Shown here piece by piece: positions 36,450-48,026 of a stretch of DNA of 64,000 nucleotides. The position numbers were made by a program, and so were the translations under genes. Location: contig CM032230.1 of NCBI GenBank assembly GCA_019009955.1, forward strand, positions 106,328,501 to 106,392,500. The letters are read 5' to 3'. The stretch is from Riptortus pedestris. Lineage: Eukaryota; Arthropoda; Insecta; Hemiptera; Alydidae. Each line of letters begins with the position of its first letter. Positions within the stretch are counted from its first letter, which is position 1. Below the pieces are notes generated by a model. The model saw only the letters and a program-made list of their open reading frames with translations. It did not search any database and had not been told where the DNA came from.

Positions 36450-36740
36450 TAAAAAGTCCGTCACTCAAGACCTGCTTAAACTAGTCAGATAATGTTATAA
36501 TATTTGGAAAAGGGATGGCTCCTGAAGAAGTGGTATTTAGACATATTAATATAGTGCCTAGCAGAGGGCTATAGTAAATTAATGTTATTATTTTTTTTAA
36601 ATTAATTTTATTATTTTTTGAAAAGGGATGGCCTCTGAATAGGTGGTATTTAAGCCACGAAACATGTAGGGCAGTATGAATGTAGTCTGTGAGGAAAAAG
36701 GGTTTGGGTGACCCTTGCCATGAAGCTATGAAGAACATAA
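36450..36740. other. Degraded repeats with a duplicated 35-bp motif
   Basis: A tip-like GTCCGTCACTCAAGACCTGC lies at 36456. Then two related stretches, GAAAAGGGATGGCTCCTGAA (36503) and GAAAAGGGATGGCCTCTGAA (36619), are spaced 116 bp apart, each followed by a GTGGTATTTA block. The second continues AAGCCACGAAACATG, reminiscent of tail regions of some retroelements. The class cannot be named. Confidence 0.3.
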
Positions 36741-36745
36741 AAAGT

Positions 36746-36900
36746 CCGTCACGCAGGGGCTGCTTAAACTAAGCAGATTCCCCACGTGAAGTTTTACAAT
36801 AGAGAAATTTCACGAGAGCCGAGCCAGTCAAGGAAACGGCCGAACTAGCTTTTTGCGGGAAAGTAACTCTCATCCGTTAGGCTCCGAGATTAAATTAAAA
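36746..36900 (-). mobile_element. HINE-like 3' end fragment
   Basis: A well-preserved tip GTCCGTCACGCAGGGGCTGC, then subterminal AAGCAGATTCCCCACGTG and the AATAGAGAAATTTCACGAGA block. Sequence homology stops near 36900. Confidence 0.65.
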
Positions 36901-37652
36901 ACAATTCAATCTCAAAAAAAGAACAAGAACACGAAAGATGGACTTACCTTTACCTTTAATGATAGCAGCGCTCTGAACACTTATTACACCAACACTAAAT
37001 AGTACCACATAATATCTATTATTTGTAAGACTTATGTAATACTGCTATGAATATTAAGTAAACAAATAAATGGCAAGTCAAATGGTAAGAACCTTCCTGA
37101 TACCAAACAGTCTGAGTTGTAAACAATCAGGTTAGCCAGCGTTTACCGGAAATAAAAGCAATTACGGAAATATATTTGAATATAAGTTATAAATTTTATT
37201 CATAACTATTTATTATATCTAGTACTGTAATTAATAATAAACCAGAATAATTTTAATCACAACCATTCCAAATTTAGGAATCCTGGAAGAAAGTAGAAAG
37301 GGGGGGGCCAAATACGATTCAGACGGTTATGAGATTTTCACATGATTAAGGAACAAGCAGGTTAGCCAGCGAAGGTATACAATAGATAAATATACATGCA
37401 GGTAACACTTCCGTGAATATTAGTGAATCATTACAAACGGCAATGAGAAATCTTTCAGTGAATTTAGGTTAGCCAATCTTGTAGCGCAGTATCGATAGAT
37501 AGACCAGAAAAACAAACAATTAAAGAAATATATCTGAATATAAAATATTAATTTTATTGGAAACTATTTACTATATTTAGTGGAGTAATTTGAAATGAAT
37601 CAAAATAATTTCTATCTCAATCACTCAGATTTTTGTAGTCCAAGTAAAAAAA

Positions 37653-38064
37653 GTCCGTCACGTATTTGTTTGCGTAAACTAAGCAGATTTGAAAAGTTAT
37701 ACCAATAGAGAAATCTCCATAGGAGATATCAGCTTATTCGCGGGAATTCAAAAATCCGTATCGGCCCAAATTTCATAAAAATGCAAATATCTCGGTTAAT
37801 ATTAAAGATACAGAATAAATGTATAGAACAATATTTATAGTAAATTTAATGTGCAATATGATTGTTTCTATAAAATTTTTCGATACGAAGCATAGTAACG
37901 GAGATATTTTGAATTTTAAAATATCACCTCGTCTAAACCCCCCCCCCCTCACACTAGTCCGATTTCAGCCATTAACGAACTTGATCTTCCTTTTTACATA
38001 AAACGATTAAATTCCGAGTTTGGTAATGATAAAACAAAAATTGCGACCGCTAGAGCGTTAACAG

Positions 38065-38138
<74 letters not shown>

Positions 38139-38264
38139 TTTTGAACGGACCTCATTTTCGTCATCTACTAAGTAGGATCGATGGAGATTTGAAGAAAAAT
38201 GTCGAAAATTCCATCATGAGTACAACCTCAATAGCTGATTTCCCTTAAGGGAAATCTGCTAAAA
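37653..38264 (-). mobile_element. HINE-like element, full length
   Basis: Complete from GTCCGTCACG to the palindromic GATTTCCCTTAAGGGAAATC followed by TGCTAAAA. It has the interior CGGTTAATATT block, a C9 run, TAGAGCGTTAACAGACAAAT, then a (TA)n core of about 64 bp (38071-38134). Confidence 0.75.
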
Positions 38265-38546
38265 ATATTGGGTCCAGAATAAGAAGAATAATCTCATTTC
38301 CCACGTACTGACCAGTCTCAGTACATTCTTCATTTATTCCTTTAATAAGAGGCCTATATACACAGGACTTCATATTTAAACTGGATATGACACAGTGACG
38401 ATGGTTTATAGAAGATTTAAAATTAATAAAATGCAGATATCTCTGTTAACATTTTAGTAAGAAAAAAACCGTATTGCCATATATTTGTAGAAAAATTAAT
38501 ATGCAACAAGGTTAGTACAATTTGTTGATCCCGCTAATTTCTAATT

Positions 38547-38766
<220 letters not shown>

Positions 38767-38969
38767 GTAGATGATGAATACGTTCCGGTTTTTAAAAAAG
38801 ATTTATTTACTTCTTAATTACAACTGTACTTATGCTAAGATACAATGTAGCGGAACGTAGCATGGAGTTAGACTGATTACAAAGCTGTAAACAATTTCCC
38901 AGAGTGGGGAAATAAAGAGCTAGCAACTACATAAACAATTATTACCATATAACTAATATATTTATATAC

Positions 38970-39192
38970 AGGTTAGCCATGTGAGTTAAAGCGTTGATCT
39001 TAATCACACATGGTAAAACTAAAGTGGCGGGTTCGATTCCCGCCTGGGTAATAGGAATTTATTTAGTGTCGAAATTTGTTAAATCAAATCCTTTGTTCTA
39101 CTCTTGCTACGAGTATAAAAGGGCAGTGCCCTGTAGATAACCCGTCTCAATTAGCCCTAGTTGCAAAAAGTAAACGTCATTAAATAAATAAT
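38970..39192 (+). mobile_element. tRNA-derived SINE, nearly complete
   Basis: Head AGGTTAGCCATGTGAGTTAA, B-box GGGTTCGATTCCCGCC, body ending CAAAAAGTAAACGTCATTAA. First of four copies within 1 kb. Confidence 0.85.
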
Positions 39193-39201
39193 TTTTAAAA
39201 T

Positions 39202-39425
39202 GAGGGCTCAGGTTAGCCATGTGAGTTAAAGCGTTGCCTTTAATCTAACATGGTAAATCCTGGGTGGCGAGTTCGATTCCCGCCAGGGCAATAGGAATTT
39301 ACTTAGTGACGGACTCGCTAAACGAAAACCTTAGTCCCATTCTGGCTAGAAAAGAATGGTAACCTGTAGATAACCCGCCCCAATTAGCCATAGTAGCAAA
39401 AAGCGGACGTTAGTAAATTATAAAA
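39202..39425 (+). mobile_element. tRNA-derived SINE, nearly complete
   Basis: GAGGGCTCAGGTTAGCCATG head, B-box GAGTTCGATTCCCGCC, body with CCCCAATTAGCCATAGTAGC, tail GTTAGTAAATTATAAA. About ten bases after the previous copy. Confidence 0.85.
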
Positions 39426-39511
39426 ATATGTATTTTTTAAAACAATAATATTTAAATTTAAATTATAAATAATATAATAATATTATAAATTAATTTAATT
39501 TAAACAATAAT

Positions 39512-39713
39512 AAAGCGTTGATCTTAATCTCACATGGCAAACCTAGAGTGGTGAGTTCGATTCTCGCCTGGGCAAAGGAAATTATTTAGTGACGGAATTC
39601 ATTAAATAACAGCCTTAGTCCCACCCTGGCTAGAAAAGGGTGGTAACCTGTAGATAACCCGTCCCAATTAGCCTGAGTTGCAAAAAGTGGACGTTAATAC
39701 ATAATAATAATAA
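39512..39713 (+). mobile_element. tRNA-derived SINE, 5'-truncated
   Basis: Begins at AAAGCGTTGATCTTAATCTC, within the tRNA-related head. The B-box GAGTTCGATTCTCGCC and the full body follow, ending ACATAATAATAATAA. Confidence 0.85.
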
Positions 39714-39740
39714 AGATGCAAATTAAAAACTCATGGTGAG

Positions 39741-39954
39741 TTTATTATTATTTATTAACGTCCTCTAGTTGCTAGCAAGGCTTCTTGGGACGGGTTACCA
39801 CCCTTTTCTAGCCTGGGAGGGGTTAAGGATTTTATTTAATCAGTTCGTTACTAAATAAATTCCAATTACCCAGCTGGGACTCGAACTAGCCACTCTAGGC
39901 TTACGATGTGAGATTAAGGCAACATTTTAACTCACATAGCTGACCTGAGTCCCG
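39741..39954 (-). mobile_element. tRNA-derived SINE, nearly complete
   Basis: Inverted relative to the three preceding copies: ATTATTATTTATTAACGTCC tail first, GGGACTCGAACTAGCCACTC (B-box complement), and GACCTGAGTCCCGTG head. It forms an inverted repeat of about 200 bp with the copy just to its left. Confidence 0.85.
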
Positions 39955-40030
39955 TGAGGAATTTAAAAATGTATTTTAAAAACATCGTTTTTTCAAAAAG
40001 AAATAACTGACTAGAAGCACCTATATTTAA

Positions 40031-40183
40031 CACGTGGTTGAAGGCAGTGGTGGTAGAACCCCTTTTTTAACCCAGGTTATAAATCTAACCACAGATTCCA
40101 TTAAAATTCTTTTATCGAATATAGGAATTTTAGTGGAATCTGTGGCCAAAAACGGGTTCTGCCACCACTGCGTTCAACTACGT
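40031..40183. repeat. Fold-back MITE-like element A
   Basis: The left arm ACGTGGTTGAAGGCAGTGG continues GTGGTAGAACCC, then CCACAGATTCCATTAAAATTC. The right arm is the near-exact reverse complement (GAATTTTAGTGGAATCTGTGG, then GGGTTCTGCCACCACTGCG and TTCAACTACGT). The loop is about 15 bp. Non-autonomous DNA transposons often look like this; the superfamily is not determinable. Confidence 0.8.
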
Positions 40184-40359
40184 TTTAAATATGTGTGCTA
40201 GTGAATTAATAAAATCAACTTCAATTTCAGAGGAGGAGGAACATACGGAATATTATTAGTTTGTAATATATTATGTATGCAGAAATAATCCATTGCCTGT
40301 ATAACAAGTCTTAGATTCAGGTGGAAAATAATTCAATCACACCATTTTAGCACATTTTC

Positions 40360-40610
40360 CTTAAAAGATAACAGCTACTGCGGTTGTACGATTTGCACAA
40401 AATTTTTCAAACGTCCTTCCAAATGGTGAAAATGAGGTCTGTTCAAAACTATATATATATAATTGTTATTGAACCAATCTCGTTAAACTACTGATGCTCT
40501 ACAATTGTTGTTCTATATATGTTTAAGGATGCTTAAATATTATGCTAGTTAATCAGAGTTTCTTGTTCTAAGCGTTCAGTAAGCCCTCCCCCCCCCCTAG
40601 GAATAATTGG
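40360..40610 (+). mobile_element. Old HINE-like copy, eroded
   Basis: The 5' half is recognisable (AAAAGATAACAGCTACTGCG, AATGAGGTCTGTTCAAAACT) with a short TA core at 40450-40460, then interior remnants and a C9 run at 40588. Ends are lost. Confidence 0.45.
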
Positions 40611-40861
40611 ATTTTTACTTAGAAATAGACAATATATGGTGAGATGGCATTACTAGTATGCCATTCATACCATTAATAGCACTGCCTCACATAATGTTTC
40701 TTTAAAACCACAAAAATGTAATTATTAGAGGCAATAAAAAAAAATTGTATGTCTCTCTAAACAATCTTTATTTTTTAAAAAAGCACACCTTTGGCCTTCC
40801 TAGGCGTATGCAATGCTAATAATGAGTTTTTATCATTCTCCTAAGTTACTATAAAATGTAA

Positions 40862-40988
40862 ACACAGCCGGAGACTAAAAAACTTATGATAAACAGCCTT
40901 AGCCAATGTGGTAATTTGCCAACAATGTTGATGAGTTTACCACATTGGGTAAGGCTAACTATCATAAGTTTGTATTTTCCTGCTGTAT
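40862..40988. repeat. Fold-back MITE-like element B
   Basis: Arms ACTTATGATAAACAGCCTTA with GCCAATGTGGTAA, and TTACCACATTGGGTAAGGCT with AACTATCATAAGT, are reverse complements with few mismatches, around a loop of about 22 bp. Outer parts (ACAGCCGGAGACTAAA and TATTTTCCTGCTGT) extend the pairing imperfectly. Unrelated in sequence to element A. Confidence 0.75.
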
Positions 40989-41204
40989 TTTAGTTTAACA
41001 GTGATTTTGGATAATTTTTGTTTAAACTCAGCATAAGTAAATGCCTATTAAAGCGAAAGGTTTGCTGTTCTTAAAAAATAAAGAGGGTTTAGTGAGACAT
41101 GAAGACCTTTTTTATTGTCCTCAGTAAGGATAAGGTGCTACAAGAATTAAGTGAAACTATAAAACAAATGAAAGCTATTTCATATATTTACAAATATATG
41201 ACTT

Positions 41205-41446
41205 CTCGCTCGTTTGAGCCACGGCCATTCATGGATAACACACGGACACCTCATGACTAGGACTGGACCACCATTATGTACACTCTGCAATACACAACTG
41301 ACTATCAAACACTTACAGGCTGCAGACTAATAACCGACAAGACCTTACCCACCAACCTATCAGAACTATTACACGACAACAGCCCATACATTACTACAAT
41401 CACGAACCAATTCAAAAAGACACAACTTTACAACCATATTTAGCAT
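41205..41446 (+). pseudogene. LINE 3' end with RNase H-like C-terminus, copy A
   Basis: The plus strand has a decayed form of the R1/Jockey-type C-terminal pattern: GHSRLTHG-like residues, then LC-TC, LTIKH and DC-like positions (present as TIKHLQAAD in one frame), then NLSEL and a Tyr-Asn-His end. Frameshifts are present. It is better preserved in copy B (46.3 kb). Confidence 0.6.
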
Positions 41447-41646
41447 TAAATAATTAAACATTAGACTTAATGAATTAGATTTTTACTCAGAATAATATCC
41501 ACTGGAGAATAAAAATAATCATGCTTTTACCTACGACTGTAGATTTTTTAACTATTTTTTGTTTTTATAAGGTGGCGTTACCTAAACTATTTTAATTTTA
41601 TAATAAGAAAAAGTGTGAATCACTTAAATTGCTACAAACCTAAAAA

Positions 41647-42196
41647 GTCCGTCACGCAGGGGCTGCGTAAACTAAGCAGATTTCCCACGAGAGGTTTTAC
41701 AATAGAGAAATCTGCCTAATAACAACTGTAGTAGTAAGAAACCTCTACACCTAAAACATTATTTAGGGCGTAGTAACCCAGTAGTTTCTAGCCCCAAAAA
41801 ACAGTTAACCTAACCTCTAAACCAATTCACGAGGGACGAATAGTTATAGAAACGGCCGCCAGAGCTCTCGGCGGAAAGTCCGAACATAGCCTACTGGTGA
41901 CCACACGCAGAATACAAATGCAAATATCTCGGTTAATATTCAAGATACAGAATAAATGTATAGAACAATATTTATAGTAAATTTAATTTGCAATAAGATT
42001 TATTTTATACAATTTTTCGATCCGACGCATAACAACGGAGATATTTTGAATTTTCAGAAATCCCCCCCTCTAAACCCCCCTCCCACTAGTCCGATTTCAG
42101 CCATTAACGAACTTGACCTTCCTTTTTACATAAAACGATTAAATTCCGAGTTTGGTAAAGATCAAACAAAAATTGCGACCGCTAGAGCGTTAACAG

Positions 42197-42262
<66 letters not shown>

Positions 42263-42384
42263 GAACGGACCTCATTTTCGTCATCTCCTGGGTAGGATCG
42301 ATGGACATTTGAAGAAGTTTTTCGAAACTCGCGTCATGAGTACGACCTCAATAGCTGATTTCCCTTAAGGGAAATCTGCTAAAA
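41647..42384 (-). mobile_element. HINE-like element in copy A, first of tandem pair
   Basis: Starts GTCCGTCACGCAGGGGCTGC and ends GGGAAATCTGCTAAAA. It carries an extra segment near its 3' end (about 41715-41830, AACAACTGTAGTAGTAAG) and a TA core of ~56 bp (42201-42256). Confidence 0.8.
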
Positions 42385-42387
42385 AAC

Positions 42388-42827
42388 AGCCCGTCACGCA
42401 GGGGCTGCGTAAACTAAGCAGATTTCCCACGTGATGTTTTACAATAGAGAAATTTCACGAGAGCCGAGAAGTTAAGGAAACGGCAGAACTAGCTTTTGAC
42501 GGGAAAGTCACTCGTCCGGTAGCCGGCCAGATTTAATAAAAATGCAAATATCTAGGTTAATATTCGAGATAGGGAATAAATGTATAGATCAATATTTATA
42601 GTCAATTTAATTTTCAATAAAATGTATTCTATACACAATTTCGATCCGTCGTAAAGTAACGGAGATATTTCGAATTTTCAAAACTCCTCTAACCCCCCTC
42701 CCGATTTTAGCCGTTAACGAACTTGATCTTTCTTTTTACATAAAACGACTAAACACCGAGTTTAGTAAAGATCAAACAATAATTGCGACCACTAGAGCGG
42801 TGTCAGACAAATATATATATATATATT

Positions 42828-42878
<51 letters not shown>

Positions 42879-43191
42879 CCCCCACTGCTGCCCGTCCCGA
42901 GAGATGTTGGTATGGTTTGTTATAAGGAAGGCGTTAGTGCTAATACACATACCGAGTGTTTCATTTAGTTCAGTTGGGTCTTTTGTGTCAAATAAAATTT
43001 TTAACTCCCGCTATAATTTTTAGCGTATATCTCCTTTATAATTCAGTATACGAAAAAAGTGAATATAACAAAAGTTATTCTAAGTAACAAAACAAACAAC
43101 TTTTGTTATGTTCATATTTGCCGAAAAACCAATATACAATGAAATATTGCTATTTTTAATTTCAGGCTTCCCTTATAACCCCCACTCCTAT

Positions 43192-43248
<57 letters not shown>

Positions 43249-43783
43249 CAATTGTAACCTCAGTCTGTACATTGATTTTTTTCGCGAATTTTCACGATAA
43301 CTTTTCGTTTCACATGTCATAGACACCATAACTGCATTTTGTTTCTTTCGTGTGTGTTTGTTTGTTTGTTTATTTGTTTGTTACCTTTTCACGCATAAAC
43401 GGCTGAACCGAATTTTATGAAACTTGGTATGTGATTTTTTTCGCGAATTTTCACGATACCTTTTCTTTTCACTTGTCATATCAGTATTACCCACTTTAGA
43501 CTTTAGGCTATATTAATATCCTCTGAGACGAACAGGAGAGGGGGTTATAAGGGAAGCCTGAAATTAAAAATAGCAATATTTCGTTTCCTATTGGTTTTTC
43601 GGCAAATATGAACATAACAAAAGTTGTTTATTTTGTTATTTAGAGTAACTTTTGTTATATACACTTTTTTCGTATACTGAATTATAAAGACGTTATACGC
43701 TAAAAATGATAGCGGGACTCAACAACTTTATTTGGCACAAAGGACTCAACTGAACTAAATAAAACACTCGGTATGTGTATTAG

Positions 43784-43838
<55 letters not shown>

Positions 43839-43945
43839 TAGATAGATAATTTTGAATGGACCTTATTTTCATCTCCTGGGTAGGATCGAAGAGGAAGAGG
43901 TTTTTCGAAAATCGTGACATGAGTGGAATCTCAATCTGCTAAAAT
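42388..43945 (-). mobile_element. HINE-like element in copy A, split by Helitron arms
   Basis: The 3' half runs from GCCCGTCACGCAGGGGCTGC to a TA core (42811-42876). After ~0.95 kb of Helitron-family DNA, a second TA tract (43789-43835) leads into the missing 5' half (ATTTTGAATGGACCTTATTT, ending AATCTGCTAAAA). Only three bases separate it from the previous HINE. Confidence 0.7.
42878..43790. mobile_element. Inverted Helitron-family arms inside the HINE core, copy A
   Basis: The left arm (42878-43190) is the reverse complement of the Helitron unit seen at 1-900. The right arm (43497-43790) is in direct orientation. Between them are a TA tract (43196-43235) and a GTCTGTACATTGATTTTTTT block identical to the first bases of the window. 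The whole forms a ~300-bp-arm inverted repeat bounded by TA tracts. Confidence 0.7.
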
Positions 43946-44391
43946 TTACGCGTGGAACCACAAAAAAGTTGACATTGAAGTAAATTCATCCTGAATATAA
44001 TTTATCACTCTACCACGAGTGTAAAAAAATATTTAAAACAAATCTTTTAGAAATTTTTTTATGTTTTTACAGCATCTTTATTTACCTTCAAAAGTATATA
44101 TGTATATTCCAATCATTCTCCTAGACTGTATAAATTATTAATGAGCAAGTGGTATTTTTGATAGTCTGGTTTTAGGATTTGAAGTGCAACAGTACATGAA
44201 AATGAAATGCCAATGTCACCTCTAGCGGGGAAATGTCAACCTTGTTAAAGGTCCTTGAAAACAATGCCTTTATTTCACAAACCTCCAGCCCCCCCCCCCA
44301 CACTCCGGAACAGTTCAATACTCCAATTAAAACTTCAGCACACAATTACGCTGCATCAGATATGGTTCTAGCAATCGAGTTTTTTTAACGC

Positions 44392-44603
44392 TTGACAAGT
44401 TCCACCTTTAAACGACTGAATCAGTGGAATTTTTTTCCACGATATTTCACACTGCGTTGCACGGACTGTGAAGATTTTCTTTGTAGGTTCAACAATAGAT
44501 ATTCTTCAAAAACTTTTAAAGACCAAGAGGTAATTTTAATGCAGTTTCATAACTGGAATGAACCATGCCAAATGGCTGTCACAACTCACATGCCATTTAA
44601 GGT
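44392..44603 (+). other. Exon-like open frame in copy A
   Basis: The plus strand is open for about 80 codons (TFKRLNQWNFFPRYFTLRCT, later ILMQFHNWNEPCQMAVTTHM) and ends at a donor-like CATTTAAG/GTGAGC. I do not recognise it. In copy B (49803-50010) the same stretch has stops (for example at the TTCATAAATTT change) but keeps the donor-like site. It may be a gene exon duplicated and lost in one copy, or a chance frame. Confidence 0.3.
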
Positions 44604-44639
44604 GAGCATAGTAACATTTCCATATAGATTTTCATGAAC

Positions 44640-45780
44640 AACGTATAATGATGAACAACGTTTTTAGTGGACTTGCCTTTTTGTTGTTGTGTGTCAAAAA
44701 TTTAAATATTGTTCTTGGAAACGATCACATACAGTTTTAAGATATCTATCTATATATAAATAAAATTTATATATCTACCTATATATAAATGCAAATACAT
44801 ATTTATACATTATCTAGTATTATGACTCTAATATGTGTCTATAAAGGTTCTTGCCCAAGTCAACAGACCCAACAAATTAGTTAAAAAGAAAACCAGTTTT
44901 GTTCTACAATCACCACATTTATGAATGCATTTTCTAAGTCTGGTTTTCTTTTCTGCTATGGCTAAGCAACAGCAATTGTATGTTATTTTTAGCCTCATGC
45001 ATTTCGACCAATTGCATAATTAGATTGTTTGTTGTATTATTGCATATTGTTGGATTGAGGCTAAGAAATAGAAATGTGGGTCTCATTGTGAGGGGGAGAT
45101 ATTAAAATGAACTAGCTTGCATGAAAATGGAGGTAATACTCAATCAGTGTTCGCCACAGTCAATTGGGGAGAGTGGTTACTTTAAAAAGTCAATAAAAGA
45201 ACAACCAGTACTGAGAATTTGTGGGTCATTAAATTAGCGATACTTAACAGAATTCCACCTTAAGTCCTTAAACAATGGACCTCTGAAACTAGTCAGATCG
45301 TTATTCGTTAGGATAATAGTAAACTTAAAGGCTCTTTATTATGATCCATTCGAGTTTCCAGAATTTGAGGACAAGAGGAAAAAGCTTCCAGAGAAAAATG
45401 GATTCAATAAAAGTTTGTTAAGAATTTAATAAAAGTTAGTTAAGTTTTCATAAAAGAGTGATCATTAAGGTTTTATACTCTCGTAACTCGCTCTAACTTA
45501 GTATCTGTGTGGAATGAACTGCCATGGTCCTGTAATCGTGAAACTTCTCAACTTTTAAAGGTTACAATGGTGTCATTCCAAGGAGCGCAAGTGCCATTTC
45601 GATAACATTACTCTAGTATAAAGTTAAGATTACTTAAGGAATGAAGTTGTAAAACTGTCAGAATTCTAGAAGATTACTTGAAAGAATTACCCTGTATACA
45701 TCCTTTCTAAAGACAAAGTGTCCAAGGACACATTGGCTATTTGCTTGTCCCACAAACATTTATTTGTTTCTGAAATGTTT

Positions 45781-45818
<38 letters not shown>

Positions 45819-46080
45819 TAAATTAAATTAGGTATAAGTTGCTACCCCTTGTATTTCATTTTACTAAGTGAAAGATTTATTGTTATTTATTAACGCCCAC
45901 TTTGTGGTACTACCCGTAAAGCTATCATTATGTATTGTAATACCACAAATTTTCAGAGGTCAACTATTTAGCCCTCCTTAAATCTATTTTTATTAGTTTC
46001 AGCGAGTACGTATCTCGAAGAACTCAAAAACGTTAGAATGATGAAATTCCATCCATATTTGTGGTTTCTGTTAAGTTTAG
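44640..46080. other. Unique-looking sequence of copy A
   Basis: No gene recognised. Holds a few units of the ATCTATATATAAATA minisatellite (44746-44800), a TA tract (45785-45818), a SINE tail remnant (45882-45925) and a C9/G5 block at 46087-46131. The same content in the same order recurs in copy B. Confidence 0.5.
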
Positions 46081-46274
46081 TTGGGCACCCCCCCCTTCTG
46101 AGCAAAATCCACTAAGAGAGAAGGAGGGGGAGGGCTAATGAATGGCGCAAATCTCTAAAAATTACACCTTTTTTATTGTCCTCAGTAAGGATAAGGTGCT
46201 ACAAGAATTAAGTGAAACTATAAAACAAATGAAAGCTATTTCATATATTTACAAATGTATGACTTCTCGCTCGT

Positions 46275-46508
46275 TTGAGCCACGGCCATTCACGGATAAC
46301 ACACGGACTCCTCATGACTAGGACTGGACCACCTTTATGTACCTACACTATGCAATACACAACTAACTATCAAACACTTACAGGCTGCAGACTAATAACC
46401 GACAAGACCTTACCCACCAACCTATCAGAACTATTACACGACAACAGCCCATACATTACTACAATCACGAACCAACTCAAAAAGACACAACTTTACAACC
46501 ATATTTAG
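46275..46508 (+). pseudogene. LINE 3' end with RNase H-like C-terminus, copy B
   Basis: A 77-codon frame beginning SHGHSRITHGLLMTRTGPPL and ending in TTITNQLKKTQLYNHI. The GHSRITHGLL start and the following Cys pattern are typical for the end of the second ORF of R1/Jockey-like non-LTR retrotransposons. The Cys pattern is partly lost through a small insertion near 46340. Duplicate of 41205-41446. Confidence 0.65.
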
Positions 46509-46694
46509 CATTAAATAAATTAGATTTTTACTCAGAATAATATCCACTGGAGAATAAAAATAATCGTGCTTTTACCTACGACTGTAGATTTTTTAACCTT
46601 TTTTTTTTGTTTTTATTAGGTGGCGTTACCTAAACTATTTTAGTTTTATAATAAGAAAAAGTGTGAATCACTTAAATTGCGACAAACCTAAAAA

Positions 46695-47259
46695 GTCCGC
46701 CACGCAGGGGCTGCGTAAACTAAGCAGATTTCCCACGTGAAGTTTTACAATAGGGAAATCTGCCAAATAACAACTGTAGTAGTAAGAAACCTCTTAACCT
46801 AAAACATTATTTAGGGCGTAATAACCCAGTAGTTTCTAGCCCCAAAAAACAGTTAACCTAACCTCTAAACCTATTCACGAGGGACAAATAGTTATTGAAA
46901 AGGCCGCCAAGGTCTCGCCGGAAAGTTCGAACATAGCCTACTGGTGACCACACGCAGAATACAAATGCAAATATCTCGGTAATATTCAGATACAGAATAA
47001 ATGTATAGAACAATATTTATAGTAAATTAATTTGCAATAAGATTTATGCTATAAAATTTTTCGATCCGACGCATATTAACGGAGATATTTTAAATTTTCA
47101 AAAATCCCCCCTCTAAACCTCCCCCCTCCCGCTGGTCCGATTTCAGCCATTAACGAACTTGATCTTTCTTTTTATATAAAACGATTAAATCCCGAGTTTC
47201 GTAGAGATCAAACAAAAATTGCGACAGCTAGAGCGTCAACAGACAAATATATATATATA

Positions 47260-47297
<38 letters not shown>

Positions 47298-47428
47298 AAT
47301 AATTTTAAACGGACCGCATTTTCGTCATCTCCTGGGTAGGATCGATGGACATTTGAAGAAATTTGTTGAAAATCGCGTCATGAGTACGACCTCAATAGCT
47401 GATTTCCCTTGAGGGAAATCTGCTAAAA
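46695..47428 (-). mobile_element. HINE-like element in copy B, first of three in tandem
   Basis: Counterpart of 41647-42384, including the extra AACAACTGTAGTAGTAAG segment. Starts GTCCGCCACGCAGGGGCTGC. The TA core is interrupted once (47247-47295). Ends GAGGGAAATCTGCTAAAA. Confidence 0.8.
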
Positions 47429-47429
47429 T

Positions 47430-47838
47430 GTCCGTCACGCAGGGGCTGCGTAAACTAAACAGATTGCCCACGTGATGATTTACAATAGAGAAATTTCACG
47501 AGAGCCGAGTAGTTAAGGAAAGCTTTTGGCGGGAAAGTCACTCGTGCGTTAGCCGACCAGATTTAATAAACATGCAAATATCTCGGTTAATATTCAAGAG
47601 AGAATAAATGTACATAGCAATATTTATTGTAAATTTAATTTGCAATAAGATGTATTCTATACACATTTTCGATCCGACGTATAGTAACTGAGTTATTTCA
47701 AATTTTCAAAAATCCTCCCCTCTAAACCCCCCGATTTCAGCCGTTAACGAACTTGATCTTTCTTTTTACATAAAACGACTAAATATCGAGTTTGGTAACG
47801 ATCAAACAAAAATTGCGACCGCTAGAGTGGTAACAGAC

Positions 47839-47902
<64 letters not shown>

Positions 47903-48024
47903 GAACGGACCTCATTTTCGTCATCTCCTGGGTAGGATCGAAGGACATTTGAAGAAATTTTTCGAAACTCGCATCATGAGTACGACCTCAATAGCTGATT
48001 TCCCTTAAGGGAAATCTGCTAAAA
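47430..48024 (-). mobile_element. HINE-like element in copy B, extra tandem unit
   Basis: Follows the previous HINE after a single base (AAAAT, then GTCCGTCACG) and has no counterpart in copy A. Complete, with an interrupted TA core (47841-47897) and 5' terminus GGGAAATCTGCTAAAA. Confidence 0.8.
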
Positions 48025-48026
48025 AA

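Larger units (their letters stand above)
41106..46163 (+). repeat. Tandem segmental duplication, copy A
   Basis: Begins CCTTTTTTATTGTCCTCAGT and ends near ATCTCTAAAAATT. The same order of segments recurs at 46167-51994: LINE 3' end, HINE, HINE split by Helitron arms, exon-like ORF, short minisatellite, unique sequence, SINE tail, C-run and G-run block. Nucleotide identity in unique parts is high by eye. Copy A is about 5.06 kb. Confidence 0.85.

Noticed and set aside
38980..39050. tRNA gene suggested by A-box and B-box-like sequence
   Set aside because: No cloverleaf with a paired acceptor stem. The same sequence recurs with a ~150-bp body and AAT-rich tail, so it is a SINE head.
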